Shown here in pieces: positions 57,920 through 64,000 of a stretch of DNA of 64,000 nucleotides. The stretch is from Acetobacteroides hydrogenigenes. GTDB lineage: Bacteria; Bacteroidota; Bacteroidia; Bacteroidales; ZOR0009. Position 1 is the stretch's first letter. Each line of letters starts with the position of its first letter. The notes under the pieces are model-generated. The model saw only the letters and a program-made list of their open reading frames with translations. It ran no database searches and was not told the DNA's origin. The DNA is taken from positions 372,001-436,000 of the forward strand of contig NZ_SLWB01000001.1 of the NCBI RefSeq assembly GCF_004340205.1, written 5' to 3'. Both the position numbers and the translations under genes were made by a program.

Positions 57920-59086
57920 CTATCCAATATTGGGCGAGGCGTACATCTCCACATCCTCGGCCTTAATCTCCTTTCCGCATAGAATCATTAGGCGTTCTAT
58001 AACGTTACGGAACTCGCGCACGTTGCCCGTCCAGCCCAGCTTTTGGAGCTCGGCAATGGCATCGGCCGTAATCGAGGCACGGGCCATACCGTACTCCGTG
58101 CTAATGGTGTCAATAAAGTGCTCGGCCAGCAAAGGGATATCCTCCTTTCGTTCGGCAAGCGATGGCACATGAATAAGAATGACGCTCAGGCGATGGTACA
58201 GGTCCTCGCGGAAGGAGCCCTTGGCAATCTCCTCGGTAAGGTTCTTGTTGGTGGCGGCCACCACGCGCACGTTAACGGGGATATCCTTATCGCCCCCCAC
58301 TCGGCTGATGCGGTTCTCCTGTAGGGCTCGCAGCACCTTGGCCTGGGCCGAGAGGCTCATATCGCCAATTTCGTCGAGGAAGAGGGTGCCGCCGTCGGCC
58401 TGCTCGAACTTCCCCTTGCGCTGCTTGATGGCCGAGGTAAAGGCGCCCTTCTCGTGCCCAAAAAGCTCGCTCTCGATAAGCTCCGAGGGGATGGCCGCAC
58501 AGTTTACCTCCACATATGGACCGGCAGCACGGTTGCTCTTCTCGTGCAGCCAGCGGGCCACCAGTTCCTTGCCCGTACCGTTGGCCCCGGTAATCATCAC
58601 GCGGGCCTCGGTGGGCGCCACCTTTTCTATGATATCCTTTACGCGCCGTATGGGCGCCGACTCTCCCACAATCTCGTAGGTCTTGTTTACCTTGCTGCGC
58701 AGCTTTTTGGTCTCCTGCACCAGCGAGGTTTTATCCGTAGCATTTCTTAGGGTGATGAGGATGCGGTTCAGATCGAGCGGTTTGGCAATAAAGTCGTACG
58801 CCCCTTTTTTGATGGCTTCTACGGCCGTATCAATGGTGCCATGCCCCGATATCATTACCACGGGCACCTCTGGGGAGATAGCCTGGAGCCTTTCCAGCAC
58901 CTCTATCCCATCCATTCCGGGCATTTTGATGTCAAGAAATACAACGTCGATGCCCCCCTTCTCGAACTGCTCAATTCCTGCAGCTCCATTTTCGGCAAGC
59001 TCCACATCGAAGCCTTCCAAGCTCAGTATATCTTTTAGAGTGCTACGAATAGCTCTCTCGTCGTCTATTACAAGAACTTTTCCCAT
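57920..59086 (-). CDS. Sigma-54-type response regulator lacking a DNA-binding domain
   Basis: 388 residues: receiver domain with phospho-Asp52 (VVFLDIKMPGMDG), AAA+ domain with Walker A GANGTGKE, Walker B GTLFLDEIGD and the sigma-54 contact loop as GAFTSA (canonical GAFTGA). It stops after the AAA+ lid at EDVEMYASPNIG; the Fis-type helix-turn-helix is absent, although the stop is unambiguous. Such proteins activate sigma-54 polymerase from solution or act through partners. It follows the Ppx/GppA gene by 6 nt, so they form an operon. Confidence 0.9.
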   Translation of the reverse strand: MGKVLVIDDERAIRSTLKDILSLEGFDVELAENGAAGIEQFEKGGIDVVFLDIKMPGMDGIEVLERLQAISPEVPVVMISGHGTIDTAVEAIKKGAYDFIAKPLDLNRILITLRNATDKTSLVQETKKLRSKVNKTYEIVGESAPIRRVKDIIEKVAPTEARVMITGANGTGKELVARWLHEKSNRAAGPYVEVNCAAIPSELIESELFGHEKGAFTSAIKQRKGKFEQADGGTLFLDEIGDMSLSAQAKVLRALQENRISRVGGDKDIPVNVRVVAATNKNLTEEIAKGSFREDLYHRLSVILIHVPSLAERKEDIPLLAEHFIDTISTEYGMARASITADAIAELQKLGWTGNVREFRNVIERLMILCGKEIKAEDVEMYASPNIG

Positions 59087-59092
59087 ACTATA

Positions 59093-60010
59093 CTACTTTA
59101 TTTTACCTTCTAACAATTCTACAATAGCCCCCTCCTTCAATGAGTAGTTCGACTGTACCAATCTTCCAATTGCCGTTTTGCGCAAAACCAAGCTGGTAAG
59201 CAGCGAGGCAAGTACAATCATCTCCACACGCAGCTCGTCCATTCCGGCCATAAGCCTTCGCTGCGCAAGCGTACTTTTCAAGAGGCTCTGGTGAAGCGCA
59301 TCGAAAGCATCCATACCAATGCTGCATATTGGCTGGTCGGTGTCGTTTCCAAAGCAGATAACGCTACGATAGGTATCGAAGGCACCACTTGCACCAATAA
59401 GCAGCTCGGGGCAATACTGCTGGCATGCCAGCCATAGAGGTTCGAGTCCCTCTACCAGGAATGATTCGACAGCATTAACCTCCGAAGCCAGCATGGGGTC
59501 GGAAGGCTTAAAGCGCTCCAGCAGACGAGACATGCCCAACGGAAAGCTCTGCTTCCACAGAATGCCGCTGCCGTTGCAGATGATAAACTCGTTACTTCCT
59601 CCGCCGATATCCATTATTAAAGCCCTTCTATCATCTAAGGATACAGATGCCTCAACGCCCTTATAGATAAGTTCGGCCTCGCGCTCGCCCGATATAACCT
59701 CTACATCAACTCCATACTTGCTGATCACCTCGTTTACGAAATTGCCTCCGTTACCTGCCGAACGTATTGCCGACGTGGCGAATGCCTTAACCACCCCAAC
59801 GCCTAGCTTTTTAGAAGCCTCCATATGCTCAGCAATAGCCTGCAGCCCCCGTTGGTAGGCCTTAGGCGCAATTAAACCGCTATTTATGCCACCTTCGCCA
59901 AGCATCACCCCTATTTTGTTGTGGTATATGGTAGAAAAGCCAGCGCCATCAACCTCTACTACAAGCAGGTTGAAGGTGTTGGTTCCCATATCAACTACAG
60001 CTATCCGCAT
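59093..60010 (-). CDS. Ppx/GppA family exopolyphosphatase/(p)ppGpp phosphatase
   Basis: 305 residues of the actin-like ASKHA fold: phosphate 1 loop VVDMGTNTFNLLV, phosphate 2 loop IMDIGGGSNEFII and the catalytic-Glu region ISGEREAELIYKG. It lacks the C-terminal HD domain of long Ppx proteins. It releases phosphate from polyphosphate or pppGpp, linking to the stringent response. Shares an operon with the sigma-54-type regulator downstream. Confidence 0.9.
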   Translation of the reverse strand: MRIAVVDMGTNTFNLLVVEVDGAGFSTIYHNKIGVMLGEGGINSGLIAPKAYQRGLQAIAEHMEASKKLGVGVVKAFATSAIRSAGNGGNFVNEVISKYGVDVEVISGEREAELIYKGVEASVSLDDRRALIMDIGGGSNEFIICNGSGILWKQSFPLGMSRLLERFKPSDPMLASEVNAVESFLVEGLEPLWLACQQYCPELLIGASGAFDTYRSVICFGNDTDQPICSIGMDAFDALHQSLLKSTLAQRRLMAGMDELRVEMIVLASLLTSLVLRKTAIGRLVQSNYSLKEGAIVELLEGKIK

Positions 60011-60224
60011 GCCTACTTTTTTATTCTAAAGATACAGCTTTAATGCGTTCAAAAAAGCGTTGGCCCCACACCCAAATCCACACCTTGCAGATACAGCGCA
60101 GCTCATTATGTAGAAACTTATCCACACTTAGCCCACAACCAAAATAAAAAGTAAAAAAACATTCGCACAATTTTAGTTTGATTTACAATGCCTAACCGAA
60201 CAAAAGACCCACGAGCCCATGCTT

Positions 60225-60239
60225 TGGCACAGTTTTAGT
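60225..60239 (+). promoter_or_regulatory. Sigma-54-like promoter (TGGCAC-N5-TAGT)
   Basis: The -24 element TGGCAC is perfect and the -12 element reads TAGT against consensus TTGC, at correct spacing. Position suits transcription from about 60250. The upstream copy at 60163 has TCGCAC and is weaker. Confidence 0.35.
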
Positions 60240-60249
60240 TTACTTAAAG

Positions 60250-60360
60250 AAATAGACAAGGCTTAGAGTCGTTTTGATATAACAGAACAACGGTTTTGTT
60301 ATAAGAAAGAGAAGAAAGGTTAGGGAAGGGATTTCCGCGAGGTCATCCCTTCTTTTTTTT
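60250..60360 (+). ncRNA. Candidate small RNA of about 110 nt
   Basis: An orphan terminator (60325-60360) has no gene upstream on its strand. Before it lies an 11-bp stem, TATAACAGAAC and GTTTTGTTATA, around AACG, with one G-U pair, then a purine-rich linker (AGAAAGAGAAGAAAGG). A sigma-54-like promoter lies 20 nt upstream of the proposed start. It could be a sRNA or an attenuated leader of the regulator at 60453. No open frame of note lies within it. Confidence 0.4.
60325..60360 (+). terminator. Orphan rho-independent terminator
   Basis: GAAGGGAT and ATCCCTTC pair around a 12-nt loop and are followed by eight T. It lies 93 nt before the next ATG with no gene upstream on this strand. Confidence 0.8.
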
Positions 60361-60452
60361 ATAGAAGCGGCTGGCCATGCTTTAATAGTTTTAAATGATA
60401 GGGTAACATAAGAAAAATACCTTAACTTCGTAAATATTTTCGATTTTAGAAG

Positions 60453-61799
60453 ATGCCTAAAATACTCGTAGTAGATGACGACGCATCATTTTGCTTGATG
60501 CTTAAGTCATTTTTTAAAAAAAACGGAATGGAAGCTGCTGTTGCTTTTAGCCTCAACGATGGTCTAAAGGCTGCAAAGGATTCTTTCTTTGATATTATCT
60601 TAACGGATTATAGGCTACCTGATGGGAATGGGATTGACCTTCTAAACACGATCAAGCGTCACTCTCCAGACACCGTAGTAATCCTTATGACCGGCTATGC
60701 AGATATCAAGATAGCCGTAAACGCCATAAAGATGGGTGCCTACGAATATGTGGCAAAGCCTATAAACCCCGATGAGATAATCCACATCATAAAGAGCGGG
60801 CTAGAGAGCACTTCAAAACGAGTTGAAAAGCCGATACAAAGCAAGAGCCCTGAGTACATCGAGGGGAAATGCGATGCTGCCAAGAAAGTTCAGGACTACA
60901 TAAACCTTGTGGGCCCTACCGAAATGTCGGTGCTCATCCTTGGCGAAAGCGGAACCGGCAAAGAGTACGCAGCACGCCGAATTCATCAGTTCAGCAAGCG
61001 TAAAAACGCCAAGTTCGTAGCGGTAGACTGCGGAGCACTCCCAAAGGATATTGCAGGGAGCGAGCTTTTTGGGCACGTTAAGGGATCATTCACAGGTGCA
61101 GTAAACGACAAAATCGGCCACTTTGAGGAAGCAAATGGCGGCACCATTTTTCTTGACGAGATCGGAAACCTCTCCTACGACGTACAGGTAAACCTACTAA
61201 GAGCTATTCAGGAGCGAAAGATTCGTAGAATTGGCTCTACACAAGAAACATCTATTGACGTTCGCATCATATCGGCCACCAACGAGGATCTGAAGAATGC
61301 GCTAAAAACCGGCGAGTTTAGGGAAGACCTATACCATCGCCTCAACGAGTTTAGCATCAACCTCCCTCCGCTGCGCGAACGCAAGGAAGACCTCATCGAC
61401 TTTGCCAACTTTTTTAAAGACAAGGCTGCACAAGAATTTGGCAAGCAAAACATAGCCTTCGACCAAAACGTTATCGACGTTTTCAAGCGCTACGAGTGGC
61501 CTGGAAATATTCGTGAGATGAAGAACGTTGTTCGCCGCGCAGTTCTGCTAGCGAGCAACAACATTGTAACAACCGATTCGCTTCCCGAAGAGATGCTGGA
61601 ATCTTCGCTAACACCAGCAAGCAGCACCCTAGGCAACGAAACGATAGACCTCCGAAGCATAAAGGAGAAATCGGAGCAAGAATTAATCATCAGCACTATC
61701 GTAAAAGCAAAATACAACAAATCCCAAGCTGCAAAGCTACTTGGGATTGATCGTAAAACGCTATACAATAAGCTCAAGCAATACGGAATTGATATCTAG
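60453..61799 (+). CDS. NtrC-type sigma-54-dependent response regulator
   Basis: 448 residues, complete architecture: receiver with phospho-Asp52 (IILTDYRLPDGNG), AAA+ domain with Walker A GESGTGKE, the sigma-54 loop GSFTGA, Walker B TIFLDEIGN, and a Fis-type HTH at the end (NKSQAAKLLGIDRKTLYNKL). It probably binds upstream sites and activates sigma-54 promoters. The convergent hybrid kinase at 61796 is the likely partner. The gene ends inside a perfect palindrome shared with that kinase. Confidence 0.93.
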   Translation: MPKILVVDDDASFCLMLKSFFKKNGMEAAVAFSLNDGLKAAKDSFFDIILTDYRLPDGNGIDLLNTIKRHSPDTVVILMTGYADIKIAVNAIKMGAYEYVAKPINPDEIIHIIKSGLESTSKRVEKPIQSKSPEYIEGKCDAAKKVQDYINLVGPTEMSVLILGESGTGKEYAARRIHQFSKRKNAKFVAVDCGALPKDIAGSELFGHVKGSFTGAVNDKIGHFEEANGGTIFLDEIGNLSYDVQVNLLRAIQERKIRRIGSTQETSIDVRIISATNEDLKNALKTGEFREDLYHRLNEFSINLPPLRERKEDLIDFANFFKDKAAQEFGKQNIAFDQNVIDVFKRYEWPGNIREMKNVVRRAVLLASNNIVTTDSLPEEMLESSLTPASSTLGNETIDLRSIKEKSEQELIISTIVKAKYNKSQAAKLLGIDRKTLYNKLKQYGIDI

Positions 61800-61822
61800 A
61801 GGCTAGCCTCTAGATATTTTTT
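61792..61822 (+). terminator. Perfect 26-bp palindrome and terminator across two convergent stop codons
   Basis: ATATCTAGAGGCT (61792-61804) is the exact reverse complement of AGCCTCTAGATAT (61805-61817), followed by T to 61822. It contains the plus-strand stop TAG (61797-61799) and the minus-strand stop (complement of 61796-61798), which overlap as CTAG. The hairpin with the T run can terminate the regulator transcript. Confidence 0.85.
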
Positions 61823-64000
61823 CACATCTACCCATAACTTTTGCAGCTCCTCTATTTCACGCTGCACTTCGGAGAGCAGCCTACCATGTCGACATTTTTC
61901 TATTTCGCGGAGGTACTCTACCCCTCTCGTAATTTCAAACTGCCTAAAACCGGTTAGCAACTTATGAGCCCTATCTGCAACAGGCACCTCATTGCCTATC
62001 CTATTGTTGCTTGCAATAAATGCAATTGATTCTTCTGCCGATAAAACAAAAGCATCAATAATCTGCTTAAGCTCCGCCCTATCATTACCAATAAAAGCCG
62101 TCACCTTCGAGATATTGCACAACGGCCTCCTATCCTCCCTAACATCAACTCTTGGAACTTGCATAATATTCGAGATTGCAGTTAATATTTCCCCTTCCGT
62201 AAAAGGCTTTTGCAGTATTCCGTTTGCCCCAATGGCCATCATTTCATTCGTCATCGACGCGCTGACATCTGCCGAAAGGAAGAGCACCTTAGCCAATGGA
62301 TTGTACTCCTTTATAGCTTTAACGGCCTCTATTCCGCTCATGCCGGGCATATGCAAATCGGTTACTACAAGCCCATACACCCCTTTTCTACACATTTCCA
62401 CACCTTTAGCCCCATTATCTGCAATATCAAAACTGATGCCATTTGCTGCAAATATCTTGCTTACAAGGAGCCGAACGTAGCTGTCGTCGTCGATAAAAAG
62501 TACCCTAGACGAAATTGGCTGTGAAGAAATATCTTGACTAAGCGTACTGGCTCCCTCGCTAAGAATATTCGCTAGAGGAAACTCTACGATAAACGTACTT
62601 CCAACGCCTTCTTCCGACTTTAGCAACAGATTTCCTCCCATTAAAACAACAAGCTTACGGCTGATGCTTAGCCCCAAACCTGTTCCACCAAACTTTCGCG
62701 CTACAGACCCATCAGCTTGGGTAAACTCTTCAAAGATCTTCTCCTGAGCTGACATTGGAATACCAATTCCGGTATCAACAACATCTATTCTTAGCTCCTC
62801 TTCTTGTACGTAAACGTTTACAACAACCTCTCCTTGCTCTGTAAACTTTATTGCATTGCTTATCAAGTTAAGCATAACCTGCTTAAGCCTTAACCTGTCA
62901 AGCTTTACCATCGATGGCACTACTCCAAGGTTAAGCACCAAGCTGATCCCTTTCTCCTTGGCTTTAATGCTCATTTCGGTGATGATCTCATTAAAAAATG
63001 CTTCCAAGGGAAACTGAGAGAACTCCAATTCTACGGCGTTAGACTCTACCTTTGAGTAATCTAGAATCTCATTTACAATAGAGTGAAGGTGTTTAGCAGA
63101 GGAGTTAATAGCCATAATCTCCTCTTCGGAATACGTTTTTTTGCTAAGCAGAAAATCGGAAAAGCCCATGATTGCCGAAAGAGGCGTACGAATTTCGTGG
63201 CTCATGTTGGCAAGAAATCTCTCTTTTACCTTCAACAGCTCCTGAATCTTTTCATTCGACTCTTCGAGCTGCTTTTGCATACGAGAGCTTAGCCGTATAT
63301 CCCTAAATATAAGAATCAGAAAAACAACGATCACAAAGAAGGCAGAGAACCCCATAAGTATAAGCTTGTGCATATAGCTATTCGTAGTGCTTTCAAACTT
63401 TGCCAGCTGCTCTCTATTGATGCGTATTTCTTCCTTGCTCATCATCGTAATATGATAAAGCATTCTATCGGTTAGCAGCTTATCCTTCTTAAGGAGCGCT
63501 ATTTCCTGCTGCTTAAAAAGTTTCTCGTTTATTTTATCCCGCTCCTGTAGCATTGCCAGCTTTGATTGCAGCTGTACGATGCTGTTATCCGTCTTCTTTT
63601 GCTTTACCGTTATTGAGTCAACCTTCTTTTGCGCCCCCAAGTGCGACATTATTATCGGAGTTTCGTCTTCCTTAAACAAAGCCTTTAGCCGCTGAAAAAA
63701 GGTACGCTTTCTAACAACCACAGGCTCGGAAGGAGCGTTTGAGCCTAATGTAGAATAAATCCTATGCTTGAGCTCCACTTCCGAACTATCCGATTTCGAT
63801 CTAAAGATTGACTTATAATCGCCCTTGTTTGTCTTTTTATGCTTTAGCGCAATAATATCGTTGATAACCTTACTTTTCTGTCTTTGTATAATAAGGATAT
63901 TACCCAACAAAACCTGCTGTTCTGCATCAATGGATATATTTCTAAGCACTTGAAGACTTGAGTCGATATAGCTGTTTTGCTCTACGTAGCTTTTCAGAAA
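61796..64000 (-). CDS. Hybrid sensor histidine kinase, 5' end outside window
   Basis: The frame is open to the window edge, so the start is not visible; 734 residues are seen. From the N-terminus: an extracytoplasmic or helical sensor part rich in Lys/Gln/Glu, one membrane helix (KLILMGFSAFFVIVVFLILI), a coiled-coil, HisKA with the phospho-His in NMSHEIRTPLSAI (codon near 63198), HATPase (NLISNAIKFT, DTGIGIP, GGTGLGLSIS), a receiver (VLFIDDDSY, VVTDLHMPGMSG) and an HPt-like domain (RAHKLLTGF). A multi-step phosphorelay kinase; its convergent neighbour is the likely output regulator. Confidence 0.9.
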   Translation of the reverse strand, partial: FLKSYVEQNSYIDSSLQVLRNISIDAEQQVLLGNILIIQRQKSKVINDIIALKHKKTNKGDYKSIFRSKSDSSEVELKHRIYSTLGSNAPSEPVVVRKRTFFQRLKALFKEDETPIIMSHLGAQKKVDSITVKQKKTDNSIVQLQSKLAMLQERDKINEKLFKQQEIALLKKDKLLTDRMLYHITMMSKEEIRINREQLAKFESTTNSYMHKLILMGFSAFFVIVVFLILIFRDIRLSSRMQKQLEESNEKIQELLKVKERFLANMSHEIRTPLSAIMGFSDFLLSKKTYSEEEIMAINSSAKHLHSIVNEILDYSKVESNAVELEFSQFPLEAFFNEIITEMSIKAKEKGISLVLNLGVVPSMVKLDRLRLKQVMLNLISNAIKFTEQGEVVVNVYVQEEELRIDVVDTGIGIPMSAQEKIFEEFTQADGSVARKFGGTGLGLSISRKLVVLMGGNLLLKSEEGVGSTFIVEFPLANILSEGASTLSQDISSQPISSRVLFIDDDSYVRLLVSKIFAANGISFDIADNGAKGVEMCRKGVYGLVVTDLHMPGMSGIEAVKAIKEYNPLAKVLFLSADVSASMTNEMMAIGANGILQKPFTEGEILTAISNIMQVPRVDVREDRRPLCNISKVTAFIGNDRAELKQIIDAFVLSAEESIAFIASNNRIGNEVPVADRAHKLLTGFRQFEITRGVEYLREIEKCRHGRLLSEVQREIEELQKLWVDVKKYLEASL

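Larger units (their letters stand above)
60011..60452. other. Intergenic region, 442 bp, with promoter-like and sRNA-like elements
   Basis: Divergent gap between ppx and the regulator at 60453. Contains two similar 15-bp words, GCACAATTTTAGTTT at 60165 and GCACAGTTTTAGTTT at 60227, an 11-bp hairpin at 60278-60303 and a terminator at 60325-60360. Confidence 0.7.

Noticed and set aside
59430-59460. tRNA T-arm-like sequence (GGTTCGAGTCCC)
   Set aside because: Lies inside the well-supported ppx gene and no acceptor stem or anticodon arm surrounds it.

Overview
The window comes from a Bacteroidota chromosome, most likely class Bacteroidia. Four things point there. The ribosomal gene order is rpsL-rpsG-fusA-rpsJ...secY-map-infA-rpmJ-rpsM-rpsK-rpsD-rpoA-rplQ with no tuf after fusA. 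Several genes have promoter -7 elements of the form TAnnTTTG, the Bacteroidota primary-sigma type. Shine-Dalgarno sequences are weak. Bacteroidota-style genes are present: GH92, GH20, a tricorn-like protease, an EF-G paralogue, DUF4884-like and DUF6261-like proteins. The genus cannot be named from this window.

Layout. 1-5494: a thioredoxin-like gene tail, a CPBP membrane protease, a creatininase-family hydrolase and a secreted tricorn-type protease. 5495-9545: an AT-rich accessory patch with a lone 1033-residue superfamily 1 helicase and a 41-bp tandem array. 9546-14282: a DUF6261-like protein, a UvrD/PcrA helicase and a HAD-Nudix fusion. 14547-33760: enolase, then one unbroken minus-strand block of 33 translation, secretion and RNA polymerase genes. 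34218-48478: a secreted-glycosidase locus with two (alpha/alpha)6-type glycosidases, a phosphomannose-isomerase-like protein, a GH92 mannosidase, an MFS sugar transporter, a GntR/UTRA regulator, a phosphodiesterase and a GH20 hexosaminidase. 48479-57832: a 43-bp array, a YidE-type transporter, EF-G2, an OmpA/TSP3 protein, a DMT permease, a 42-bp array, a small HTH protein and a lipoprotein. 57920-64000: two sigma-54-type response regulators, a Ppx/GppA phosphatase and a hybrid histidine kinase that runs off the window.

How the genes fit together. The glycosidase locus looks built to strip mannose and N-acetylhexosamine from glycans outside the cytoplasm, import free sugar by MFS rather than SusC/D, and feed mannose-6-phosphate into glycolysis. 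Two similar palindromes, one upstream of the MFS-GH92 operon and one upstream of the divergent phosphodiesterase, are good candidates for GntR sites.

Most notable non-gene signals: three intergenic arrays of unrelated sequence but almost the same period (41, 42 and 43 bp, about four helical turns); a candidate small RNA at about 60250-60360 with its own terminator and a sigma-54-like promoter; and a perfect 26-bp palindrome at 61792-61817 that holds both stop codons of two convergent signalling genes and acts as a terminator. No rRNA, tRNA, CRISPR array, intact insertion sequence or prophage was seen.
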